Source: Acidobacteriaceae bacterium
GTDB taxonomy: Bacteria > Acidobacteriota > Terriglobia > Terriglobales > Acidobacteriaceae
Direction: 5' to 3'
Length of the DNA stretch: 64,000 nt
Assembly: GCA_027449545.1 (NCBI GenBank)
Contig: DAIDLI010000118.1
Coordinates: 1 to 64,000, forward strand
Shown here: positions 53,980 through 62,864 of the stretch, one piece after another
How the letters are laid out: every line of letters starts with the position of its first letter
Numbering within the stretch: the stretch's first letter is position 1
Program-made: the position numbers and the translations under genes
The notes under the pieces: model-generated
What the model was told of the DNA's origin: nothing
The model's input: only the letters and a program-made list of their open reading frames with translations
Databases searched by the model: none

Positions 53980-54386
53980 AATTCTGCTACGCCTGCGGTT
54001 CCCTCACGCCCGGAGACCCTCAGTACTGCCAGAAATGCGGTTGCACGTATGACGTGAAGCTCTGTGCGCGTCACCACGCGAACCTTCGCGGCGCGGAAGT
54101 CTGCGCGAAGTGCGGGAGCAAGGACCTCTCGAAGCCGCAGCCGCGCATCCCGGCGGGGCTCCAGCTTCTCGCGCTCGTGGCACGGCTCGCCCTCGCACTC
54201 CTGCTCTTCTACGCCACCCTCGCACTCCTTGTCGCGTTATTGCGTGCGGAGCAGGTTCGACAGTTCTTTGTGGCAGCAGGGATTCTCCTTGCCGTGCTCT
54301 GGGGGCTATGGACCAAACTGCCTGACTGGTTTCAGGAAGCGATCAGGGAATTCGTAGTGAGGAGGCGCGAACGCGATGACGACTGA
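53976..54386 (+). CDS. Zinc-ribbon membrane protein
   Basis: 136 residues from ATG 53976, overlapping the previous stop. Two zinc-ribbon pairs lead: CYAC...CQKC and later CARHH...CAKC. Two transmembrane helices follow (LLALVARLALALLLFYATLA and FFVAAGILLAVLWGLW), then a basic tail. Probably a small membrane component of the transfer module; unnamed family. Confidence 0.65.
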   Translation: MKFCYACGSLTPGDPQYCQKCGCTYDVKLCARHHANLRGAEVCAKCGSKDLSKPQPRIPAGLQLLALVARLALALLLFYATLALLVALLRAEQVRQFFVAAGILLAVLWGLWTKLPDWFQEAIREFVVRRRERDDD

Positions 54387-54696
54387 ACACGCGCACGAGG
54401 GATATAAGGCAGGTTTCGACCCCGCAGAGAAGTACTTGGAAACGTTGGGGATTTCTGCGGATGGCCTCGGGCAGCGCTACCCGCAGGGGGACCCGCAGTC
54501 GGCGGACCCCTTGGGCGAGGCGCTCACGATCCGCGACGTGGCAAAGCTCCTCGGCTGCTCGCCGTGGACGGTGCGCCATTCGTACCTGCCCCGAGGCTTG
54601 CCGTTCCTGCGGTCAGGGCCTCTCGGCAAATTGACCTTTTACCGCACGCAGGTCGTGCGCTGGATTCTCGAACACCAACGAAAAGGAGGGAAATAA
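54376..54696 (+). CDS. Excisionase-like HTH protein
   Basis: 106 residues. The C-terminal half is a MerR/excisionase-type DNA-binding domain: LTIRDVAKLLGCSPWTVRHS, then YRTQVVRWILEHQ. The N-terminal 45 residues are acidic and unstructured-looking. It lies four bases before the integrase gene, the normal place for the recombination directionality factor. Confidence 0.8.
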   Translation: MTTEHAHEGYKAGFDPAEKYLETLGISADGLGQRYPQGDPQSADPLGEALTIRDVAKLLGCSPWTVRHSYLPRGLPFLRSGPLGKLTFYRTQVVRWILEHQRKGGK

Positions 54697-54700
54697 CCCT

Positions 54701-55876
54701 GTGTCGCTCTACAAACGCAATGCGATCTGGTGGTTCTCGATCTTCCTCGATGGCGAGCGCGTGTGCGAGTCCACCGGAACGTCGAACCGCCGCAAGGCGG
54801 AGACGATCGAGCGACAACGCCGGGAAGAACTGAACGACCGACGCCAACGCATCCCGCAAATGAACCTCACGATCACGTTCGGCGCGCTCACCGCCCGCTT
54901 CATCGCGGAAGGAATGAATACGCCGTATTCCTTGGACCGGCTCCAGCATCTCCTGCCGTTCTTTGCGGACATTCCCGTGCGGGATATTAACCAGTCCCTC
55001 ACGCGGAAGTATCGCCAGGAACGGTATGCAGCGCGGGAGTCGCTGAAACCCGCCACCGTAAACCGCGATCTCTCAGTGCTCCGCCGCGTCCTCAATTGGG
55101 GAGCGGAAGAGGGGATCATCACCGCGAATCCTCTGGGGAAATTGCGCCTGGAGCGCGAACGGAGAACCAAACGACCCGTGATGAGCGTGCGCGAGGAACA
55201 ACTCCTTCTCGCGCACGCCCCCGTCCACCTCCAGCGGATCATCCGGTGTGCGCTCGATACCGGAATGCGGAGAGGAGAGATCCTCACGCAGCGCTGGGAA
55301 GATGTGGATTTCGACAACCGCATCCTCCACGTAAGTCACTCGAAAACTCCGGAAGGCGAGTCGCGGATCGTGCCGCTCACAGGACGGCTGCATGACATGC
55401 TCGCGTCCTTCCGCAAGAGTCGGGGAATCGTCTTCACGTATTCCCCGAGCACCCGCACCACGCCCGCCCCGGAGAATGGCGGCGGCGAACCTGCCGAAGC
55501 GTCCTCCGGAAACCCCATCAAGATCGTGAAAACGACGTGGGCGGCAAGCCTCCGCCGTGCGGGGCTCCGCCACTTCCGATTTCACGATCTCCGCCACACG
55601 GCGAATACGCGCCTGATGCTCGCCGGAGTCCTTCAGGAAATTCGCCGCGAGATCATCGGGCACTCGTCGCAGCACTCGCGCGATGTGAATGACCGCTACA
55701 GCCAGATCGGCCTTGCGGAGCTGAAAGACGCCATCGCGAAGCTCGAAGTCTGGCTTGCGGCGCAGGTCAACCAGCTTGCGCACTCGTCGGCAACATCCGA
55801 CGCACCTAGCCACCAGCCACAGAACCCAAAGGAACCACTCCATGACGGACACGAAGACACCCCCCAATCCGCCTGA
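54701..55876 (+). CDS. Tyrosine recombinase (integrase)
   Basis: 391 residues from GTG 54701. An SAM-like N-terminal DNA-binding domain is followed by the catalytic domain with Arg in DTGMRRGEILTQRWEDV, the HxxR box in FRFHDLRHTANTRL, His in IIGHSS and nucleophile Tyr in VNDRYSQIG. The C-terminal extension (after about 350) is proline/histidine-rich. It would integrate the element at an attachment site. It lies in the middle of the accessory region, so tRNA-Pro may be the site of this or of a larger element. Confidence 0.93.
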   Translation: MSLYKRNAIWWFSIFLDGERVCESTGTSNRRKAETIERQRREELNDRRQRIPQMNLTITFGALTARFIAEGMNTPYSLDRLQHLLPFFADIPVRDINQSLTRKYRQERYAARESLKPATVNRDLSVLRRVLNWGAEEGIITANPLGKLRLERERRTKRPVMSVREEQLLLAHAPVHLQRIIRCALDTGMRRGEILTQRWEDVDFDNRILHVSHSKTPEGESRIVPLTGRLHDMLASFRKSRGIVFTYSPSTRTTPAPENGGGEPAEASSGNPIKIVKTTWAASLRRAGLRHFRFHDLRHTANTRLMLAGVLQEIRREIIGHSSQHSRDVNDRYSQIGLAELKDAIAKLEVWLAAQVNQLAHSSATSDAPSHQPQNPKEPLHDGHEDTPQSA

Positions 55877-56069
55877 TTGGAACTCCGACGCGGCACTCCG
55901 CGCACGGATTCTCGACCGGGCGAAAACGATCACGACCGACATCATCGACCGCCTTACGGTGGCCGTGGCCGACCTCACGGACGGCAAGCACTTCGCCGCG
56001 CTCGGCGCGCTCGATGGCATTGAGCGCGAACTTACCACCGTGCGCAGCATCCTGCTCCTGCTCTCGTAG
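55842..56069 (+). CDS. Small hypothetical protein
   Basis: 75 residues from ATG 55842, overlapping the integrase 3' end by 35 bases. It is all-helical in appearance (ARILDRAKTITTDIIDRLTV, then ALDGIERELTTVRSILLLLS). No family recognised; probably translationally coupled to the integrase. Confidence 0.55.
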   Translation: MTDTKTPPNPPDWNSDAALRARILDRAKTITTDIIDRLTVAVADLTDGKHFAALGALDGIERELTTVRSILLLLS

Positions 56070-56119
56070 CAGGAGCCTGGCACCTTCACCACTCAACCGA
56101 TACCGCACAAGGAGGCGAT

Positions 56120-56317
56120 ATGACCCCGCAAAAACCATCTGCACAAGAATCGGCTTCGAGCCGCAAGAGCTGGGTTCCCAAGACCCCGGCACAAGTGGTC
56201 CTGGAGCAAATCACGCGCCAAGAGAACCGGGTGCAAGCACTGCGCGATGAACTCGCGCACGAAGAGCACGAACTCGGCAAGTTGCAGAATGCCCGCAAAG
56301 CGCTCGAGGCGCAGTAA
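56120..56317 (+). CDS. Small coiled-coil protein
   Basis: 65 residues with ACAAGGAGGCGAT directly upstream. After a Ser/Pro-rich N-terminus, residues 27-65 form one heptad-rich helix (VVLEQITRQENRVQALRDEL). Function unknown. The gene is followed by another with a strong ribosome site, so the group is one operon. Confidence 0.6.
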   Translation: MTPQKPSAQESASSRKSWVPKTPAQVVLEQITRQENRVQALRDELAHEEHELGKLQNARKALEAQ

Positions 56318-56370
56318 CCACAAGGGAGTTGTCCATCGGCAACTCCCTTTTTCCAACCAAGGAGGAACTC

Positions 56371-57549
56371 ATGCCGAATGCAACCCGTCGTATGCAACGT
56401 GACACAGGAAAGATGCAGCGGATCGATGCCCTCGCCTTCTACCTCGGCGCGCACGGAATAGACCCGACGCCCACGAAGGACGAGATCGAAGCAAAGTTCG
56501 TTCAGGACACATTGGAAGAGAAGGAGGAGCCGCTCCGCAAACTGCACGGCCTTGAAGCGCGACTGCAGCAGGTGAAGAAGGAGCGGCCCGAAGCAGAGGA
56601 CCTCTGGGAGAAGGTGCGCGAATCGCTCGGCGACACCGCGCCGCCGTATTTCCATGCACTCTCAATGGCGCTATTCGGGCTTTTCGCGCTCGTCGTCGAT
56701 GTGCTCGTGTTGGCCCCGAGCATGGACATGCTCGGGATCGCTGACCCTGCATTCCAGTATGTGGCCGCATGCGGCTTTGCGGCACTCTTCACCGCATGGT
56801 TCGAACTGTCGGGCCTCTGGTACATGCGCGCCAACGACGTGATCCACAAGGGTGCGGCGCTCGCCATCGGATCGTCGGCGGCGCTCACGCTCCTCGTGTG
56901 GGGACTCTTGCGGGGACAACAACTGCAATTTGCCGCAGGGGTCGAGGGGAGTCCGCTTGGCAGCTTCCTCGGAGCGCATCCATTGCTCGCCTCCGTATTT
57001 TTCATCCTTGTTACGCTTGCGACGCCGATGGTGGGCGCATTCGTGCTTCTTTCGGCATGGCGCGATTTCTTCCACGCCCGGACGTGGCGCCATGCGCGTG
57101 AAACCTTCACGGGGCTCCGCAAAGAGGAAATGGAGCTGCCCCGCACGATTGCGGCGGAGGAAGAGCAACTGGAACACTTCGAGCGACGCAAAGAGGCCGA
57201 AAGCCGCGAATGGAAGGAAATCTTCAACCATTACTATAACCGGGGCCAGAAGAACGGTGCACGCCGAGAACCCTTGTGGTCCGTGCTCTGGAAGAGTGCG
57301 CTCGGAGTGATCGTTGGCTCGATGTTCGCCGTGTTCCTGCCTGTGGCCATCTTCCCGGCCGAGTTTCTCCTTCCCGTCATTCCGGGGTTGGGACTCTTCC
57401 TGTATTTCAACCACCGTCGGCTCCATCCCACTCCCGAACAGTACCTGGGCCGGGAGAACACAAAGTTTGCCGTGATTCCCGACCTCCCCCTGAGACACGA
57501 GATTCCGCCGTCGCCAATTCGCCTGCTCTCGAAAGGAGAAGAAGAATGA
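56371..57549 (+). CDS. Multi-pass membrane protein with coiled coil
   Basis: 392 residues from ATG 56371 after AAGGAGGAACTC. A N-terminal coiled coil (about residues 35-80) precedes four transmembrane segments (FHALSMALFGLFALVVDVLV; AACGFAALFTAWFELSGLWY; ALAIGSSAALTLLVWGLL; SVFFILVTLATPMVGAFVLL), a cytoplasmic coiled-coil region (ELPRTIAAEEEQLEHFERRK) and a further hydrophobic pair (ALGVIVGSMFAVFLPVAIF, EFLLPVIPGLGLFLYF). I do not recognise it. Coupled by ATGA to the VWA-like lipoprotein gene, so a membrane complex of the element is a fair inference. Confidence 0.65.
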   Translation: MPNATRRMQRDTGKMQRIDALAFYLGAHGIDPTPTKDEIEAKFVQDTLEEKEEPLRKLHGLEARLQQVKKERPEAEDLWEKVRESLGDTAPPYFHALSMALFGLFALVVDVLVLAPSMDMLGIADPAFQYVAACGFAALFTAWFELSGLWYMRANDVIHKGAALAIGSSAALTLLVWGLLRGQQLQFAAGVEGSPLGSFLGAHPLLASVFFILVTLATPMVGAFVLLSAWRDFFHARTWRHARETFTGLRKEEMELPRTIAAEEEQLEHFERRKEAESREWKEIFNHYYNRGQKNGARREPLWSVLWKSALGVIVGSMFAVFLPVAIFPAEFLLPVIPGLGLFLYFNHRRLHPTPEQYLGRENTKFAVIPDLPLRHEIPPSPIRLLSKGEEE

Positions 57550-58304
57550 TCCGGACACGCATGATACTCTCGCTTCTTCTGGCAGTCCTGGCCGGATGTA
57601 CCCACCGCGTCCCCACGGCAACCGTGGAGCTGATCGACACGAGCCTGAGCATTACCCCGCAGGCCGAGAAGGCCGCGCTCGATGCCGTACGAGGCCAAAT
57701 TCTCGCCATGGGGAGGGGAGACACGCTCGTGCTCATCCCCATCACCGGCAATGCCGAAAACAACGCAGGGGGGCGCATTCTGCGCCTCCAGGCCCCGATC
57801 CGCCGGGAAGCCTACGATGCCGACCTGCGCCGCTTCCGGGATACCGCCCAGAAGCAATTGGCGGCCTGGACGGCCGCGCTTGGCGCGGAGCCTTGCCGGA
57901 CTGACATCTTGGGCAGCCTGGATGCCGCACGACAGGAGTTAGCCGCCATTCCTAAGGGCACCACCCAGCGACTCATCATCGTGTCCGATTTTCTTGAGGA
58001 TGATGGCGAATACGACTTCACGTCCGACCGTGCGCTTGGAAAACCCGCCACTGCGCACGATCTCGCCTCCCGGCTTCGTGCCGAGCACGGCTTCACGCTG
58101 CACGGCGCGGTGCTATGCCTGGGGCGGCTTGGAAGCGTTCAGTTCGAGTCGTTGGCTCAGGCTCGCAAAGAGGCGATCCGAGCTTTCTGGACCGCGTATT
58201 TTGCCGAGAAGGGCCACACGCCAGACATTCAACTGGATGGCGTTGGGATGCTCGCCGGAAGCGCCGCCGTATGCACGGCCACACCCGCCGGAGCAATACG
58301 ATGA
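57546..58304 (+). CDS. VWA-like lipoprotein
   Basis: 252 residues from ATG 57546, overlapping the previous stop. Lipobox LAVLAGC precedes a VWA-like fold: VELIDTSLSI is a DxSxS metal motif, TDILGSLDAARQELA supplies a conserved Thr/Asp position, and LIIVSDFLEDD the next Asp. Extracytoplasmic and possibly metal-dependent in adhesion or complex assembly. Its neighbours are membrane proteins of the same operon. Confidence 0.72.
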   Translation: MIRTRMILSLLLAVLAGCTHRVPTATVELIDTSLSITPQAEKAALDAVRGQILAMGRGDTLVLIPITGNAENNAGGRILRLQAPIRREAYDADLRRFRDTAQKQLAAWTAALGAEPCRTDILGSLDAARQELAAIPKGTTQRLIIVSDFLEDDGEYDFTSDRALGKPATAHDLASRLRAEHGFTLHGAVLCLGRLGSVQFESLAQARKEAIRAFWTAYFAEKGHTPDIQLDGVGMLAGSAAVCTATPAGAIR

Positions 58305-58600
58305 ACGATCTACTTCACCTGTGGGATGAAATGGCAGCCTCGTTGGCGGTCATCGTGATCGTGATGACTGCCATCGGGCTGATGCTACGGTTGGTGGAAC
58401 CGACTCATGCGTTCAAACGTGTGGGGTTGGTCCTCGGATGCCTGATATTACTGCTGATCCTGCCGCCCATCCTCGTGGGCATCTGGCGCTCTCTGTCGAT
58501 AGGGCAGCAACTCGGAACGATCATCCTTGCGATAGCTCTGGGGGTGATTTCGTCCCGCGCAGTCACGCCCAAGGCGAGAATACGAAAGCGGGAACACTAG
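58301..58600 (+). CDS. Small membrane protein
   Basis: 99 residues; the ATG overlaps the stop of the lipoprotein gene. Three hydrophobic stretches (ASLAVIVIVMTAIGLMLRL, LVLGCLILLLILPPILVGIW, LGTIILAIALGVISS) and a basic tail. Unknown function; last gene of the module before the restriction operon. Confidence 0.6.
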   Translation: MNDLLHLWDEMAASLAVIVIVMTAIGLMLRLVEPTHAFKRVGLVLGCLILLLILPPILVGIWRSLSIGQQLGTIILAIALGVISSRAVTPKARIRKREH

Positions 58601-58703
58601 AAACGATCAGTGTTTCCCTATCCGCATGAGCCGCTGCTTGTAACAACGGTAGACCCATGATTGCGATCTCTCTACGCTGCGAAGTGACTGCCGCAGCAAT
58701 TTG

Positions 58704-58732
58704 TTTACATAAGTGGCTGATTTTCCTATACT
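58704..58732 (+). promoter_or_regulatory. Sigma-70 promoter of the hsd operon
   Basis: TTTACA (58704-58709), 17 bases, TATACT (58727-58732), 23 bases before the hsdR ATG. Confidence 0.75.
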
Positions 58733-58755
58733 TTTCTTGAACCACGTACAAATCC

Positions 58756-61452
58756 ATGACCCCGGCGACCCCCTCAAATTCCGAGTGGCTGACGCGCAAA
58801 CTTCTGATTGACGGCAAGCTCAAGGCTGCAGGCTGGCGCGTCGTTCCTTTTGTGCCCGAAAAATCGTTGGATTCCTATGCTAAATGTGCGATTGAGGAAT
58901 TTCCGACGGCCAGCGGCCCCGCCGACTACGCGCTGTGTTTGGGCGGTCAGATAGTCGGGATTGTCGAAGCGAAGAAACTGACCCTCGGCCCCCAGAACGT
59001 ACTCTCCCAGGCGGAACGGTACTCGAAGGGGTTCCCGCAACCGGCGTTGCAGGCAGGCGACTTCGGCGTACCGCTACTCTACTCGACGAATGGCGAAGTC
59101 ATTTGGTATCACGACGTGCGCGATCCTTTCAATCGTTCGCGCCAGATTGCTGATTTCCATACCCCCGAGGCCGTCGCCGAAATCATCGGCTTCGACTTCA
59201 ATGCCGCGCTCGCGCGATTGAAGGCGCTTCCGAACAAACAGGCGAAGCTGCGTCCTTATCAAATCGAGGCTAACAACGCGATAGAAGATGCCATCGCCGC
59301 GCGGAAGCGCACCATGCTCGTCGACATGGCGACCGGTACCGGCAAGACCTTCACCATGGTGAATGAAGTCTATCGCCTCATGAAATCCGGCGCGGCCCGT
59401 CGCGTGCTTTTCCTTGTGGACCGCCGGGCGCTCGCGGCACAGGCGGTCAGGGCATTTGGCTCCTTCGATGCGGATCAGGGTCTCAAGTTCGACAAGGTGT
59501 ACGAGGTCTACAGCCAGCGCTTCCAAAAGGAAGACTTCGGGGAGGAAGAAAAATTCGATCCCAAGGTGCTCCCGAAGTCGTATCTCGAAGCTCCCAAGCT
59601 GGGCAGCGCTTTCGTGTACGTTTCGACCATTCAGCGCATGACCATCAACCTCTTCGGGCGCGAAGCCGCAATGCGCGATGAAGACGCAATCGATGAGGAT
59701 GCGGAGAAACTCAATATCCCCATCCATGCATTTGACCTCATCGTCGCCGACGAGTGCCACCGTGGATACACTTCATCCGAGGCTGCCATCTGGCGCAAGA
59801 CACTCGACCATTTCGACGCCATCAAGATTGGCCTCACGGCAACCCCCGCCGCGCACACCACGGCCTTTTTCCGCGATACCGTGTATCGCTATGAATACGA
59901 GCGCGCGCTGCGCGAAGGCTACCTCGTCGATTACGACGTGGTGAAGGTTCGCTCTAACGTTCGCATGAATGGCGTTTTCCTCAACGAAGGCGAAGAGGTT
60001 AGCCTCGTCAATCCGGAGACCGGATCAACCAAGATGGACAACCTTGAGGACGAGCGCACCTTCGATGCCGCCACCATCGAAAGGGAAATCACTGCGCCGG
60101 ATTCGAATCGGAAAATCCTCGAAGAGATCAAAGCGTATGCCACGGAACACGAGCAACAGTGCGGACGCTTCCCAAAGACGCTGATCTTCGCGGCAAATGA
60201 TCTCCCGCATACGTCTCATGCGGATCAACTTGTCGATCTAGCCCGCGATATCTTCGGCAGGGGAGACTCCTTCGTCCAGAAGATCACCGGCAGTCCCACG
60301 GTAGACCGCCCGCTCCAGCGCATCCGCGAATTCCGCAACCGTCCCAATCCGGGCATCGTGGTTTCCGTAGATATGCTGACCACCGGCGTGGACATTCCTG
60401 ACCTCGAATTCATCGTCTTCCTGCGCCCCGTGAAGTCCCGCATCCTCTTCGAGCAGATGCTCGGGCGCGGCACGCGCAAGGGCGAGAAGTATCCCGACAA
60501 ATCGCACTTCGTCGTTTTCGATTGCTTCGATGGCACGCTCCTCGAATACTTCCGCCAATCGACGGCCATGACCGCCGACCCGCCCACGGGCGTCACGCGA
60601 TCCATAGCGGAAATCGTCGAAGACATCTGGGCCAATCGCGACCGGGAATACAACGTCCGTTGTCTCACCAAGCGCTTCCAGCGCATTGACAAGGAGATGC
60701 ACGGCGACGCCCGCGCCGACTTTGCCGCCTTCGTGCCCGAAGGCGATCTCGCCGCGTTCGCCAGGAATCTCACAGCGGCCCTCCAGCAGAACTTCACACC
60801 CGCGATGGGTCTGCTGCGGAATCCTGACTTCCAGCGTCTGCTCCAGGACTACAAACGCAAACCCCGCGTCTTCTTCGTCGCACACACGGCACAGGATGAG
60901 GTCTCATCCGAATGGCTTGTGCGTGGGCTCGACGGCAAGGAATATAAGCCCGACGACTACCTCGCCGCCTTTGCCGCCTACGTTGCCGCCCATCAATCGG
61001 ACATCGACGCCATCGCAATTCTGCTCAAGCATCCGCAGAAATGGAACCCCGAGGCGCTCAAGTCCTTGCGCGATACACTGGCCGCCACCCCGCAGCGGTT
61101 CACCGTGCCCAATCTGCAAAAGGCATTCGAACTGCGCCGCCACAAGGCGCTTGCCGACATCATCTCCATGGTGAAGAACTCCGCCGACGCGCAAAACCCG
61201 CTTCTCAACGCTGCGGAACGCGTGGACCGGGCCATGAGTACAATCAAAGACGGCAACACCTTCACTGCCGATCAACTCCTCTGGCTTGACCGCATCCGGA
61301 CACACCTCCAGGAGAATCTCTCCATCGATCAGGACGACTTTGAAAGCCAGCCCGTCCTCAGCGACTTCGGCGGATGGGGCAAAGCGGTGCGTGTCTTCCA
61401 AGGTCGTCTCCCGCAGCTGATTCAGGAACTTAATAAGGCCATCGCAGCATGA
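58756..61452 (+). CDS. hsdR: Type I restriction enzyme R subunit
   Basis: 898 residues. The N-terminal PD-(D/E)xK nuclease is seen in GPADYALCLGGQIVGIVEAKK. The SF2 translocase follows: Walker A MATGTGKTFTMVNE, DECH box IVADECHRGYTS, motif III LTATPAAHT, and motif VI-type EQMLGRGTRKGEKY. The C-terminal helical domain contacts HsdM. It cuts DNA after ATP-driven translocation from unmethylated sites. The stop overlaps the hsdM ATG. Confidence 0.95.
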   Translation: MTPATPSNSEWLTRKLLIDGKLKAAGWRVVPFVPEKSLDSYAKCAIEEFPTASGPADYALCLGGQIVGIVEAKKLTLGPQNVLSQAERYSKGFPQPALQAGDFGVPLLYSTNGEVIWYHDVRDPFNRSRQIADFHTPEAVAEIIGFDFNAALARLKALPNKQAKLRPYQIEANNAIEDAIAARKRTMLVDMATGTGKTFTMVNEVYRLMKSGAARRVLFLVDRRALAAQAVRAFGSFDADQGLKFDKVYEVYSQRFQKEDFGEEEKFDPKVLPKSYLEAPKLGSAFVYVSTIQRMTINLFGREAAMRDEDAIDEDAEKLNIPIHAFDLIVADECHRGYTSSEAAIWRKTLDHFDAIKIGLTATPAAHTTAFFRDTVYRYEYERALREGYLVDYDVVKVRSNVRMNGVFLNEGEEVSLVNPETGSTKMDNLEDERTFDAATIEREITAPDSNRKILEEIKAYATEHEQQCGRFPKTLIFAANDLPHTSHADQLVDLARDIFGRGDSFVQKITGSPTVDRPLQRIREFRNRPNPGIVVSVDMLTTGVDIPDLEFIVFLRPVKSRILFEQMLGRGTRKGEKYPDKSHFVVFDCFDGTLLEYFRQSTAMTADPPTGVTRSIAEIVEDIWANRDREYNVRCLTKRFQRIDKEMHGDARADFAAFVPEGDLAAFARNLTAALQQNFTPAMGLLRNPDFQRLLQDYKRKPRVFFVAHTAQDEVSSEWLVRGLDGKEYKPDDYLAAFAAYVAAHQSDIDAIAILLKHPQKWNPEALKSLRDTLAATPQRFTVPNLQKAFELRRHKALADIISMVKNSADAQNPLLNAAERVDRAMSTIKDGNTFTADQLLWLDRIRTHLQENLSIDQDDFESQPVLSDFGGWGKAVRVFQGRLPQLIQELNKAIAA

Positions 61453-62864
61453 GTGACATCGTTCAAAAACTCTGGGGCTTCTGCCACACTCTGCGTCATG
61501 ACGGCGTGGATTACGGCGACTACATCGAGCAGTTGACCTATCTGCTCTTCTTGAAGATGGCCGATGAACGCGCCGTCGAGATTCCCAAGGGCTGCGACTG
61601 GACCAGTCTGAAGACGCTCTCCGGAACCGACCTCACCGACCATTACAACGACGTACTGCGCAAGCTGCGTGCTGCCGAGGGGCTTCTCGGCGACATCTTC
61701 ACCCAGGCCACCTCGCGTTTCAACAATCCCGTCAATCTCCGCCGCCTCATCGACATGATTGATGAAGAGGAGTGGTCCTCGCTCGACGTGGATGTGAAGG
61801 GCGCGGCCTTCGAGGGCCTGCTCGAAAAAGCTGCGAGCGAAGGCAAAAAGGGCGCGGGCCAATACTTCACGCCTCGCGTGCTCATCCAGACCATCTGCCG
61901 CGTCATGAAGCCCGACCCGCGCGGGCGCAAGGACTTCACGATTGCCGACCCGGCGTGCGGCACCGGCGGATTCCTCGTGAGCGCCTACGAATGGCTCGTC
62001 GCCGAGAGCAAGGGCGTCTTTGACCGTACCGACGCCAAGCGCATCCGCACGCAGACCTATTACGGACAGGACCTTGTGCCGCGTCCCCGCCGTCTCGCGC
62101 TTATGAATCTTTACCTGCACGGTGTGCAGCCGCACATTTATCTCGGCGATACGCTCTATGAGCCGGATCGCGGCGAGCGCTACGATGTCGTGCTCACCAA
62201 TCCACCCTTTGGTACAAAGGGGGCCAATCAAGCTCCCGAGCGCGAAGACTTCACGATTGAGACCAGCAACAAGCAACTCAACTTTGTCCAGCACGTCGTG
62301 AACACACTCAAGCCCGGCGGTCGCGCTGCCATGGTACTTCCCGACAACTGCCTTTTTGAGGACAAGGCGGGCGAAGTCTTCGAAATTCTCATGCAGGACT
62401 GCAACCTGCACACCGTCCTGCGCCTGCCGCGCGGCACCTTCACGCCTTACAGCCAGGGCGTCAAGGCAAACGTCATCTTCTTTCAGAAAGGTATGCCGAC
62501 GGAGAAGGTCTGGATCTTCGACGCCCGCTCCAACGTGCCCGGCATCACCAAGAAAGACCGCCCCCTCACCCGCGATCACTTCACCGAATTCGAAAAGGCC
62601 TACGGCAAGGACCCGAATGGTCAGAGCAAGCGCACCGATGGCGGCGAGACCGGACGCTTCCGCAGCTTCCCGCTCGCAGCCATCAAGGAGCGCGGCTACA
62701 AACTCGACATCACCTGGCTGAAGGATGAATCCCTCGAAGATTCGGACGACCTGCCGGAGCCGCAGGAGCTTGCCGCCGAGGCGATTACTGAACTCGAAGC
62801 CATCGTGGACAGCCTGCGAGAGATTGTCGTCCTCGTGGAAAAAGAGGAAGGCGTGGAAGTATGA
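61449..62864 (+). CDS. hsdM: Type I restriction enzyme M subunit
   Basis: 471 residues. N-terminal HsdM helical domain, then the N6-adenine methylase with SAM motif IADPACGTGGFLVSAYEW and catalytic VVLTNPPFGTKG (NPPF). With HsdS it methylates the recognition site, and with HsdR it forms the restriction complex. ATGA overlap on both sides couples the three genes. Confidence 0.96.
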   Translation: MSDIVQKLWGFCHTLRHDGVDYGDYIEQLTYLLFLKMADERAVEIPKGCDWTSLKTLSGTDLTDHYNDVLRKLRAAEGLLGDIFTQATSRFNNPVNLRRLIDMIDEEEWSSLDVDVKGAAFEGLLEKAASEGKKGAGQYFTPRVLIQTICRVMKPDPRGRKDFTIADPACGTGGFLVSAYEWLVAESKGVFDRTDAKRIRTQTYYGQDLVPRPRRLALMNLYLHGVQPHIYLGDTLYEPDRGERYDVVLTNPPFGTKGANQAPEREDFTIETSNKQLNFVQHVVNTLKPGGRAAMVLPDNCLFEDKAGEVFEILMQDCNLHTVLRLPRGTFTPYSQGVKANVIFFQKGMPTEKVWIFDARSNVPGITKKDRPLTRDHFTEFEKAYGKDPNGQSKRTDGGETGRFRSFPLAAIKERGYKLDITWLKDESLEDSDDLPEPQELAAEAITELEAIVDSLREIVVLVEKEEGVEV

